A stretch of 7,987 nt of DNA, from contig CAZJHX010000269.1 in NCBI GenBank assembly GCA_964545715.1, forward strand, positions 1-7,987, in the 5' to 3' direction. The stretch is from CAZJHX01 sp964545715. GTDB lineage: Bacteria; Myxococcota_A; UBA9042; GCA-2863065. Below, one piece after another: positions 1-6,268 of the stretch (position 1 is the first letter of the stretch; each line of letters begins with the position of its first letter). The notes below the pieces were generated by a model. The model had not been told where the DNA came from. It saw only the letters and a list, made by a program, of their open reading frames with translations, and did no database searches. The position numbers and the translations under genes were made by a program.

Positions 1-198
1 CGGTCCCTGCAGCCCGGTCGCGCCGGCGTCGCCCTGCGGCCCCTGCAGCCCGGTGTCGCCCTGCGGTCCCTGCAGCCCGGTGTCGCCCTGCGGTCCCTGC
101 AGCCCGGTCGCGCCGGTGTCGCCCTGCGGTCCCTGCAGCCCGGTCGCGCCGGCGTCGCCCTGCGGCCCCTGCAGCCCGGTGGCCCCGGTGTCGCCCTG
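1..198 (-). repeat. Minisatellite in collagen region (27- and 36-bp units)
   Basis: Six tandem units are visible on the plus strand at 1-36, 37-63, 64-90, 91-126, 127-162 and 163-198. Each begins CGGTCCCTGCAGCCCGGT or CGGCCCCTGCAGCCCGGT and ends GTCGCCCTG. The 36-bp form carries an extra 9 bp encoding one Gly-Ala-Thr triplet. Units are nearly identical at DNA level, including synonymous positions, and the array continues past the left edge. Both unit lengths are multiples of 9, so gain or loss of a unit keeps the frame and the Gly-X-Y register. Confidence 0.9.
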
Positions 199-927
199 CG
201 GCCCGGTCGCGCCGGTGTCGCCTTTCGGGCCCTGCGGCCCCGCGGCCCCGGTGTCGCCTTTCAGACCCGGCGCCCCCGCGGGCCCGGTGTCGCCTTTCAG
301 GCCCTGCAGTCCAGGGTCCCCTTTGTCGCCCATGGGGCCGGGCAGTCCGGTCGGACCAGTGTCGCCTTGGGGCCCCTGCGGCCCCGCATCGCCCTTGGGC
401 CCCTGCGCTCCGGCGGGCCCCGTTTCCCCGGTGTCGCCCTTGACGCCCTTGTCGCCCGGCGCGCCCTGCGGCCCCGGGTCACCCTTCGGTCCGGGATCGC
501 CCTGAGCGCCTGGCTCGCCCTTCGGTCCCGGCTCGCCCTGGTCGCCAGGCTCGCCTTTCGGTCCCGGCTCGCCTTCCTGTCCCTTGCGCAGCGTGACGGC
601 GTCCTGTCCGGGACACGTCACCTCGAAGGTCCCGTCGCCCTTGTCGGACGACGTGCACGGCTCGCCGTCCTTGCCGGGCTCGCCGTGACAGATGCTGTAC
701 ACGCCGTTGACCTCGGCGTCCCCGAGCACGCCGTCCGCGTTCTCGTCGATGCCGTACTCCAGCTCCACGCCGCCATGCGGGCAATCGTCCTCCAACGCCG
801 GACCCAAAACCCGCGCCAGGCTGGTCGGCGCCCGGACGGCCGTTCCCGGCGGCTCCAGCACCTCCGATTCACACGCGAGCGCCAGGACGCCGATTAGCGC
901 AACACAACGGACACAGCTGTCTCTCAT
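1..927 (-). CDS. Collagen-like probable lipoprotein with EF-hand-like head (3' end off window)
   Basis: The reading frame is open from the ATG at 927 to the left edge (309 codons, no stop seen), so the C-terminus is missing. Residues 1-18 are a short hydrophobic signal ending Ala-Leu-Ala before Cys19. This is a loose lipobox (Ala rather than Leu at -3), so lipoprotein is likely but not certain. Residues 50-81 hold a loop DENADGVLGDAE (61-72) with Asp61, Asn63, Asp65, Leu68 and Glu72 placed as in an EF-hand; from memory this segment resembles the DUF7151 module often found ahead of bacterial collagen repeats. A Cys91-Cys105 segment follows. From Gly116 to the edge there are 64 uninterrupted Gly-X-Y triplets, rich in PKGD/PKGE and LQGPQGDT patterns, so a triple helix is expected. 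Start choice: GAGG ends 5 nt before the ATG. It lies 65 bp after the preceding collagen-like gene and is probably cotranscribed. Likely role: surface-anchored fibrous or adhesive protein (inference). Confidence 0.85.
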   Translation of the reverse strand, partial: MRDSCVRCVALIGVLALACESEVLEPPGTAVRAPTSLARVLGPALEDDCPHGGVELEYGIDENADGVLGDAEVNGVYSICHGEPGKDGEPCTSSDKGDGTFEVTCPGQDAVTLRKGQEGEPGPKGEPGDQGEPGPKGEPGAQGDPGPKGDPGPQGAPGDKGVKGDTGETGPAGAQGPKGDAGPQGPQGDTGPTGLPGPMGDKGDPGLQGLKGDTGPAGAPGLKGDTGAAGPQGPKGDTGATGPQGDTGATGLQGPQGDAGATGLQGPQGDTGATGLQGPQGDTGLQGPQGDTGLQGPQGDAGATGLQGP

Positions 928-930
928 AGG

Positions 931-939
931 CCCCTCTTC
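931..939 (-). promoter_or_regulatory. Shine-Dalgarno site for the EF-hand/collagen lipoprotein gene
   Basis: The minus strand reads GAAGAGGGG-CCT-ATG. The GAGG core sits 5 nt before the ATG at 927, which fixes this start. The presence of a good site here contrasts with the gene upstream (start at 2114), which has none. Confidence 0.7.
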
Positions 940-957
940 GTCGAAGCCGGACTTTAT

Positions 958-976
958 CACGCGCCATGGCGACGTG
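958..976. other. Intergenic dyad CACGCGCCATGGCGACGTG
   Basis: A near-perfect inverted repeat lies between the two collagen-like genes: CGCCATGGCG is a perfect 10-bp palindrome (962-971), flanked by CACG and CGTG with one unpaired base at 972. As RNA it could form a 7-bp stem with a CATG loop. There is no T-run after it in either direction, so an intrinsic terminator is not supported. It could be an operator, an RNA-processing hairpin, or chance in GC-rich DNA. Confidence 0.35.
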
Positions 977-992
977 GATGACCCGCGTTATC

Positions 993-2114
993 TCACTGCG
1001 GGCAGCACATCGCGCACGCCGTGCGCGGCGCCTTGTTCTGGGACTCGTTGAACTTTGCCTGGATGATCGACATCCCGTAGCCCGAGTTTGGGTCGCTGGT
1101 GACCTCAAAGTCCCCGCAGAACGGCTGCGAAAACTCGCGCGCACCGTCATTGGGGCTACCGAGCACGGTGATGGAGCCGGTGTAGACCTGGGCATAACCC
1201 GCCACGCACCCGCCGGCGCCCCAGCGGGTGTAGCAGGCCGATTTGCCCTTCACGCACACCGCACATTTATGGGCAGCCGTCGACGTGTGGTTCTCGTTGA
1301 ACAGGCCCTGGATCGCGACGGCGGAGAAGCCCGAGTTTGCGTCCGCCGTGATCACCTTGTCGGTGCAGATGGGCCCGACGGGGGAGCGCCCGCCGTCATC
1401 CGAATTTCCGAGCGCTGAGGTCAGCCCGGAGTACGCCTTCGTCCAGCCGGCCGCGCAGGTGTCCTGGCCCCAATGCACGTAGATCGACCCGGCGGCGTCA
1501 CTGCCCGCTGGCCCGGCCGGCCCCTGCGCGCCGTCCGCGCCCTTCTCACCGGGCGCGCCGTCCTTGCCCGATGGGCCGGGCTGACCGTCGGCCCCGTCTT
1601 CACCCGGCGTGCCCGGCGTGCCGGGCGGACCCTGGGCCGGATCGACGCATGCCCAATTAGAGTTATCCCCATTGCGCGCGAGTATCTGCCCCGCATCGCA
1701 GCCACTCGCGGCGAGCTGTGCGAAGCCGATACAGCCGCTGCAGTTGACCGATGCCGCCACAAGGGCATACGGCGCAGACCACAGGCGAATCCTGGGCAGT
1801 GGCTTCTCACCGATGATCGTGGCTTGCACCCAGACCTCCGCCGTCGAGAGCACGGAGGGCCCCAACGGCACGTTGTCCCCGAGCACGGCCTGGAACACGC
1901 CGCCCTTGATCTGGACCGCGGCGTTGGTCTCCGCCCAGAGCGCCACGCCGTCGGCCGGACCGTCGAAGAGTTCGAATAGCACGTCGTACGTGCCGTCCAC
2001 CGCGCCACCGGAGTTCCCCACGCGCCCCTGCACCGAGACGGCGGTCGGAGGAGTGGCCAACGCGACCGAGCAGACCAGTGCGCTAAGTGCACCAACAATC
2101 GAGACCTTTGTCAT
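993..2114 (-). CDS. Collagen-like exported protein with duplicated short-chain-collagen-like C-terminal domain
   Basis: 373 aa from the ATG at 2114. The signal peptide is residues 1-20 (VALA then TPP). Residues 21-125 form a beta-rich head domain homologous by eye to that of the next gene upstream: both share VQ(S)QG, LW-ET, GVF, a G-E-x-x-LPR-x-R-L segment and CSGC. A W-x-C linker (154-156) is followed by 15 Gly-X-Y triplets (162-206). Residues 212-287 and 295-370 are two tandem copies of one domain, described separately. The protein ends ...CAMCCPQ. The frame continues upstream to 2222, but the chosen start gives a clean signal peptide and lies 6 nt after a TATAAT box. The signal peptide and triple helix suggest a secreted trimeric surface protein; ligand and partner are unknown. 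It is probably the first gene of a unit with the downstream lipoprotein gene. Confidence 0.88.
   Translation of the reverse strand: MTKVSIVGALSALVCSVALATPPTAVSVQGRVGNSGGAVDGTYDVLFELFDGPADGVALWAETNAAVQIKGGVFQAVLGDNVPLGPSVLSTAEVWVQATIIGEKPLPRIRLWSAPYALVAASVNCSGCIGFAQLAASGCDAGQILARNGDNSNWACVDPAQGPPGTPGTPGEDGADGQPGPSGKDGAPGEKGADGAQGPAGPAGSDAAGSIYVHWGQDTCAAGWTKAYSGLTSALGNSDDGGRSPVGPICTDKVITADANSGFSAVAIQGLFNENHTSTAAHKCAVCVKGKSACYTRWGAGGCVAGYAQVYTGSITVLGSPNDGAREFSQPFCGDFEVTSDPNSGYGMSIIQAKFNESQNKAPRTACAMCCPQ
1005..1481 (-). repeat. Tandem protein-domain duplication (2 x 76 aa, offset 83 aa)
   Basis: Residues 212-287 (bases 1481-1254) and 295-370 (bases 1232-1005) align without any gap at an offset of 83 residues, with 29 of 76 identical by hand count (about 38%). 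Shared positions include Y-x-x-W-G, Cys220/303, A-G-[WY], Y-[ST]-G (228/311), D-G-x-R, P-x-Cys250/333, D-x-N-S-G-[FY] (258/341), I-Q-x-x-F-N-E and a C-A-x-C closing motif (284-287/367-370). Each copy has four conserved Cys. The copies have diverged at protein level, so this is an old duplication or a domain that normally occurs in pairs. Confidence 0.9.
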
Positions 2115-2291
2115 GGCGCCATTATAGGCCGACCCCGCGCGGTGCTGCCACACGCAAATCGCGCCTCCATCGAACGAGATGAAATTGAAAATCGCCCCTT
2201 TGTGGGGTGCGGCATCGACCACTAGAGCTGCGGCGGCGCGCGGACGCGCCCCGTGTGGGTCACCTCTCGCGTAAATGAGCCAGCCAAACCC
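2115..2291. other. 177-bp gap between the two collagen-like genes
   Basis: This gap separates the 10-Cys collagen gene from the duplicated-domain gene. It holds a small hairpin (GGCGCG-CGGA-CGCGCC, 2235-2250) without a T-tract, an AT-richer stretch around 2157-2200, and the TATAAT box at 2121-2126. The hairpin could end transcription of the upstream unit weakly, but without a T-run this is not demonstrated. I see no RNA gene or further coding region. Confidence 0.5.
2121..2126 (-). promoter_or_regulatory. Consensus -10 box (TATAAT), probable leaderless start
   Basis: The minus strand reads TATAAT-GGCGCC-ATG. A sigma70-type start about 7 nt after the -10 box would fall on the A of the ATG at 2114, giving a leaderless mRNA; no Shine-Dalgarno is present. 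A -35 element is weak (GTGGCA with a 19-bp spacer at best). A perfect TATAAT is notable in DNA this GC-rich. Confidence 0.55.
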
Positions 2292-3485
2292 CTATTGCGG
2301 CGCGCAACACGTGAACTTACAGACCGGGCACGAGCCGCCCGTTCCGAAGCACGCCACTCGGCTCCAGCCGCCCCCGCACTGGGTGGTGCCGCTGCCGCAG
2401 TTTCCACAGCCGCACGGGACGTTTACGTAGGTCTGGCACACCCAGCTCGGACCCGCCGGCCCCGCCGGCCCCGCCGGGCCCTGAGGTCCCTGAATGCCTT
2501 GAGGACCCTGCGGTCCCGTCGGACCCTGTGTTCCCTGATTGCCCTGGGGTCCCGCCGGCCCTGGTGCTCCGGCCGAACCTGCTGGTCCTGGCGGACCCTG
2601 AGGGCCGGTGGCTCCGTCCTCTCCCGGTGGCCCTTGCTGCCCTGCCGCGGTCTCGACGCAGGACCACGCCGACCCGGTCCACTGAGGCGTCTGCCCGCTG
2701 ACGCAGGGCAGGCCGGCCAGCGTGTCGTCATCACCGTCGCTCAGGCCGGCGGGGACGTCGATCAGGTCCAGGAAGCTGCCGGTCGCGGCGACAGGCGCCA
2801 GCGCGACATAAAGCGCGAAGAGCTTGTCGAGCGCCGCCTGGACGGTGGTGGCTTCGAGACCGGAGGCGTCGTTGTCGTACGACACGTTGCCGGCCTGAAG
2901 GACCGAGGCGGCGAGGTAGGTCAGCTCGACGCACCCGTCACACGACAGGTCCGCGGCGAGCAGCGCGTCTGTCGCAAGCAGCGCGGTCGTGGCCGGCCCC
3001 CCCTGCTCCGAGCTTCCGGCGTAGGAGAACTCCACCTGGGCGGGCGTCACGCAGCCGCTGCACTGCAAGGCGGACGCCGTGTCGGCGTGGCCGGAGTACA
3101 GAGAATACGCGACGGAGGTCAGGCGGCTGCGGGGTAGCTCTGGCTCACCTTCCAGCGCCACCGCGAGCCAGCGCATCTGACCGCCTGCAAAGAGGTCGGG
3201 CGGAAACGGAGACTTCTCTGGATCAGCGGGCAGCAACGTATCGAAGACGCCCGCGTTCACCAGGACCGGGAACGTCTCCTCCCACAGCGGGTTACCCCCC
3301 GACTGGTCGGCATAGAACCGGAAGCTGAGGTCAACAACCCCCTCTAGAAGCTCGCCCCCGCTCCGGAGGACCCCCTGCGACTGGACCTGAGTGGGGACCG
3401 CCACCGCATCGGCGCTCACCAGCGCCAAAGCGACGATCGGACCTGCAAAGAAGACTGCGAGGCGCACATGACGGGCGTCGGACAT
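2292..3485 (-). CDS. Collagen-like exported protein with 10-cysteine C-terminal tail
   Basis: 397 aa. Residues 1-29 form a signal peptide (hydrophobic core about 8-24). Residues 31-140 are the same beta-rich head domain as in the next gene downstream (VQSQG, PLWEE, NAGVF, LPRSRL, AYSL). Two C-x-x-C motifs follow, CSGC (142-145) and CDGC (182-185). A segment around 200-225 (YDNDASGLEATTVQAALDKL) resembles the linker of many bacterial collagen-like and tail-fibre-like proteins, and W-x-C (274-276) precedes 21 Gly-X-Y triplets (282-346). The tail (350-397) carries 10 Cys and ends CKFTCCAPQ; it is probably a disulfide-stabilised knob. The start is supported by GAGAGAGG 8 nt upstream. The gene lies 30 bp after the preceding gene and is likely cotranscribed with it. 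Function: secreted or surface structural or adhesive protein (inference). Confidence 0.88.
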   Translation of the reverse strand: MSDARHVRLAVFFAGPIVALALVSADAVAVPTQVQSQGVLRSGGELLEGVVDLSFRFYADQSGGNPLWEETFPVLVNAGVFDTLLPADPEKSPFPPDLFAGGQMRWLAVALEGEPELPRSRLTSVAYSLYSGHADTASALQCSGCVTPAQVEFSYAGSSEQGGPATTALLATDALLAADLSCDGCVELTYLAASVLQAGNVSYDNDASGLEATTVQAALDKLFALYVALAPVAATGSFLDLIDVPAGLSDGDDDTLAGLPCVSGQTPQWTGSAWSCVETAAGQQGPPGEDGATGPQGPPGPAGSAGAPGPAGPQGNQGTQGPTGPQGPQGIQGPQGPAGPAGPAGPSWVCQTYVNVPCGCGNCGSGTTQCGGGWSRVACFGTGGSCPVCKFTCCAPQ

Positions 3486-3493
3486 GGCCGTGA

Positions 3494-3501
3494 CCTCTCT
3501 C
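3494..3501 (-). promoter_or_regulatory. Shine-Dalgarno site for the 10-Cys collagen-like gene
   Basis: The minus strand reads GAGAGAGG-TCACGGCC-ATG, an 8-nt spacing. It sits in the 30-bp gap after the upstream stop, as expected for an internal gene of an operon. Confidence 0.7.
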
Positions 3502-3515
3502 GGATGGGTTGTGAC

Positions 3516-5579
3516 TCACACGGTACCACGTCCGGAGTGGACGGACTCGGCGCGCCGGCGTGCCAGAAACGGTCCGAGGATGAGCATCAATCCGAGCAGC
3601 CAGAGCATGCACTGCGATGCTGGACCGTGCCCTTGAGCGCAGCCGCCCGAGGCGCCGGGGCGTGGCGCGGTGATTTGCACGTCCGGCTTCGGCTCGTCCG
3701 GCTCGACAACCCGGGTGGTGTCGGGCTCGGCTGCGGTTGCAGCGGTGTCGGGCGGGACGTCGACCGGGGTTATCACGTCCGGCGGCGCCGGCTCGTCCGG
3801 TGGGGGGACCACGAGATCGTCTGTGTCAGGCGGGGGTTCGGACAGGTCGGGTTCGACCGGATCCGGGGGCGCGATCACCTCGAGATTAAGGGTCTTTTCG
3901 GCTTTTCCGTGATCGTTGGAGAGCCTGACCGTGACCGGGAACACCGCCCCCTCGTCCAGGGCTGCGGTCAGCGCGCCCTCCTGGGACAGGGCTGTCCCGG
4001 CCGGCCCGTCCACCAGCGTCCAGTACAGCGGCGCCGCGCCCGCGCCCTCCAGCGTCTGGCTGAACGGCACGCCGACCTCCGCGTCCTGCAGCGCCTCTGT
4101 GAGGATGGTGGGCGGCTCGACCGCGGCCGGCTTTTTGACCTCGATGCCGCCCGACGCCGCAAAGTCGTCGGTCAGCTGATACAGCGCCGCTGTGTCCACG
4201 TAGGGGTGATAGATCGCCGGATCGTACGGGATGAACACGGTGTCGAAGTCGCCGCCGGTTTCGTCCAGGCGCGCCATCGGCGTGTAGACGTCGCCGTCCC
4301 ACTGCTCCACGACAGCGCTCTTGGTCGTGCGATAGGTCAGCCTGACGGCCACACGCTGAGCCTTGTCGGGTGGGTCGGTCAGCACGTTGGCGCCGTATGC
4401 CGTGGCCTTGTTGTAGTCGCCCTTATCCGCCCAATCGACGTAATAGAACGTGTGGTCCCACACCGGCGGCGCGTGCTGCACGATGCGGCCCAGCCCGGCC
4501 ATCACCGACCCCGAGCCGGTCGACTTCACCCCACGGTAGAAGTTTGCGCCGATCGCCCACGCCCGTGCGTCCGTCCACGCCAGGTTCAGCCATCGGCACA
4601 CCTGCATCTTGTAGGACGGATCGTTGACTGCGCCGCCGTCCACCCTGTTGGATACCTGGTCCACGCTGACGTGCACATTGTCGAACAGCGTGTTGCCCAG
4701 CTGCTTGATGTCCTGGTCCGAGAACACCAGCTCCGCGCGATGGCCCAGCGCGGCAAAGTCCACGTTGATGGCCGCGTGCGAGATGTCCTCGCCCTTGCCC
4801 GCCTTCCATGGGTCGCCCCAATACGTCCAGACCAACGCGCCCTTGTGCACGGTCATGCGCTCTCGCAGGTAGTGCAGCATCCCCATCGCGCGGTCGAGGT
4901 GCACGGGATCGCCGGTTGCCTGCCACAGCACCAGCGACGTGCGGCCGAGGGCGTTCATCTGGTTGAGCGGCAGCGCCTTGCCCGCCACGGACGTGAAGGT
5001 GGCGCCCGGATCGCCGATGTAGTGCATCTGGTTGGCGCCGGGGCCGCTCTTGAGCTGGCTGTCGTGCACCGCCACCGACAGCAACACCTCGGCCACAATC
5101 GTTGCCGTGTCCTCCGCCAGCGTCGTGCCCCCCGGGACCGGCAGCCAGCCCACGTCGGGATGCTCGCTGAGCAGCAGCGCCAGGTCGGCCATGGGGTACG
5201 TCAGCATGCCCGTGTGGACCGCCCAGCAGTATCCCTGCTCCCCGTCCGAGTACTTTCCGGACTGCCAGCACGGGCGGCTCTTTCCGGCGTAGTCCGTCAA
5301 GCCGACGACCGAGTCGCGCTGATCCAACACCGCCAGTGCGTGTTGAGCCAGCTTGACCAGGTAGCCGGCGTCGCCGGTGCCCCGGAACATGGCCGCATAC
5401 CCCATCATCAGGTAAGACTGCCCCCACGCCAGCGTGCCGGTCGCGTTGTCGGAGTCGGTCCAGCCCATGCCCTCGTTTATCGCCTGGTCCGCGGAGTCGA
5501 AGACCGCGCGAAAGCCGGCGCCCTGAGCCGCTGCTGAGGCGGGCGCGAGCAGCGCGAGGACAAGGCAGAGTCGAATCAT
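3516..5579 (-). CDS. Secreted probable alpha/alpha-toroid protein with Ig-like domain and MYXO-CTERM-like anchor
   Basis: 687 aa. A signal peptide covers residues 1-18. Residues 20-475 are helix-rich with repeated patterns such as SYLMMGYAAMFRGTGD, QHALAVLDQRD and TSLVLWQATGD, typical of six-hairpin (alpha/alpha) toroids found in glycoside hydrolases, polysaccharide lyases and uronyl epimerases. A conserved-looking GEDISHAAINVDFA segment (263-276, His268) and aromatic WTYWGDPW (251-258) may mark the active cleft. I cannot assign a family or reaction. Residues 489-572 resemble a He_PIG-type Ig-like domain; 572-640 is a Pro/Asp/Glu linker. The end carries SGGC (Cys647), a hydrophobic helix (658-672) and ARRR, as in myxosortase-processed MYXO-CTERM tails, though 12 residues follow the Arg cluster, which is unusual. 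There is no Shine-Dalgarno; TAGCCT lies 6 nt before the ATG. It is probably first in a unit with the collagen-like gene 30 bp downstream. Confidence 0.82.
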   Translation of the reverse strand: MIRLCLVLALLAPASAAAQGAGFRAVFDSADQAINEGMGWTDSDNATGTLAWGQSYLMMGYAAMFRGTGDAGYLVKLAQHALAVLDQRDSVVGLTDYAGKSRPCWQSGKYSDGEQGYCWAVHTGMLTYPMADLALLLSEHPDVGWLPVPGGTTLAEDTATIVAEVLLSVAVHDSQLKSGPGANQMHYIGDPGATFTSVAGKALPLNQMNALGRTSLVLWQATGDPVHLDRAMGMLHYLRERMTVHKGALVWTYWGDPWKAGKGEDISHAAINVDFAALGHRAELVFSDQDIKQLGNTLFDNVHVSVDQVSNRVDGGAVNDPSYKMQVCRWLNLAWTDARAWAIGANFYRGVKSTGSGSVMAGLGRIVQHAPPVWDHTFYYVDWADKGDYNKATAYGANVLTDPPDKAQRVAVRLTYRTTKSAVVEQWDGDVYTPMARLDETGGDFDTVFIPYDPAIYHPYVDTAALYQLTDDFAASGGIEVKKPAAVEPPTILTEALQDAEVGVPFSQTLEGAGAAPLYWTLVDGPAGTALSQEGALTAALDEGAVFPVTVRLSNDHGKAEKTLNLEVIAPPDPVEPDLSEPPPDTDDLVVPPPDEPAPPDVITPVDVPPDTAATAAEPDTTRVVEPDEPKPDVQITAPRPGASGGCAQGHGPASQCMLWLLGLMLILGPFLARRRAESVHSGRGTV

Positions 5580-5650
5580 GCAAAGAGGCTACCGGAACCG
5601 CGCGTTGCGCACATCTGAATCCATCGCGTAGGCTGAGCGTCACAAGCGCC
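5580..5650. promoter_or_regulatory. Divergent promoter region (71 bp)
   Basis: This spacer separates the minus-strand toroid gene from the plus-strand broken gene. On the minus strand TAGCCT (5586-5591) lies 6 nt before the ATG at 5579, placing a transcription start on the ATG itself. On the plus strand TTGCGC (5605-5610), an 18-bp spacer and TAGGCT (5629-5634) form a weak sigma70-like pair ahead of the ATG at 5651. Both -10 candidates fit only the TA---T pattern, so support is moderate at best. Confidence 0.4.
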
Positions 5651-6229
5651 ATGACTGCACTGATCACCGCCCTGTTCATCGCTCACGCCCCGCCGACGCC
5701 GACTCGATACGCTGTGCACGTGTCGGCCTACCATCACGGCAGCGGACCGCCCGCGGGCTTCGACGCACGACGGCAAACGCGTCCCTGACGGGGCACACGG
5801 AGTCGCTCGAAAGGCGAGCTGGTAACGGACCTCGCCCCCGACGATACGGTGTGTCGGTCGGTCTCGGAGGGCCACGGCAAAGGGCGCGACGCGGGTCCGC
5901 TGACATTGCGCTGCCTGCCGGCGGACGCTGTCCCTGTGTTGAAGGGCGCCGGCTCGGCGGTGATGGGGTGCACCGGCGCCGGACACCTCCAGGGCCTGAG
6001 GGTCTCGCCCAACCGAAAGGGCAGCTGGCTGCTGCTGGCTTCCGGCGACGGGCTCAACGTGATGTACCCGGACGGCCGCGACAAGGATCGACCCGTGGAG
6101 GTGGCGCCCGGTGAAAAGCGCATCGACAAGGGCGCCTGGCGCGGCCGGTTGGACCGGTTGCAAAAGTCAGTGCGCCTGCCGCCGTCTATCCCGGCGCCGG
6201 CCCTCCAAACACCCCGACAAGCGCGGTGA
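5651..6229 (+). pseudogene. Disrupted exported protein, PD40-like segment, in-frame TGA
   Basis: An ATG at 5651 begins a signal-like N-terminus (MTALITALFIAHA), then YAVHVSAYHHGSG, and stops at TGA 5786-5788 after 45 codons. The same frame then runs open to the TAG-free stretch ending at 6229, with sensible protein including ELVTDLAPDDTVC and VSPNRKGSWLLLASGDGLN. The latter resembles a beta-propeller (TolB/PD40-type) strand pattern. Between about 5766 and 5822 another frame reads HDGKRVPDGAHG, so two compensating frameshifts are an alternative to a single nonsense change. It may be a decayed gene, a sequencing error, or two unrelated short frames. I do not recognise the family. The intact downstream gene starts 39 bp later and may have been cotranscribed. 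Confidence 0.42.
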
Positions 6230-6268
6230 CGATAGATCCCCGCCGTATCTGCCGCGTTAACAGCCGCC

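Noticed and set aside
1..198. CRISPR array
   Set aside because: Repeats are directly adjacent with no unique spacers and encode Gly-X-Y triplets in frame.
53..505. Plus-strand frame encoding Ser-Pro-Cys-Gly-Pro-type repeats
   Set aside because: It is a mirror of the Gly-X-Y repeats on the minus strand. The minus frame is continuous with a signal peptide and a Shine-Dalgarno site.
2115..2222. Longer N-terminus for the duplicated-domain collagen protein (start at 2222)
   Set aside because: The extra 36 residues precede and would spoil a normal signal peptide, and the region contains a TATAAT box placed to serve the ATG at 2114.
2235..2250. Intrinsic terminator
   Set aside because: The 6-bp GC stem with a 4-nt loop has no T-run on either side, so it is kept only as a hairpin inside the intergenic gap.
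2253..3137. Plus-strand frame of 294 codons opposite the 10-Cys collagen gene
   Set aside because: Low-complexity Arg/Ala/Leu-rich product, antisense to a well-supported gene.
3468..5537. Plus-strand open frame of 689 codons
   Set aside because: It is the antisense of the toroid gene. Its product is Arg/His/Val-rich with no domain logic, as GC-rich antisense frames usually are; the minus-strand frame has a signal peptide, domains and a sorting tail.
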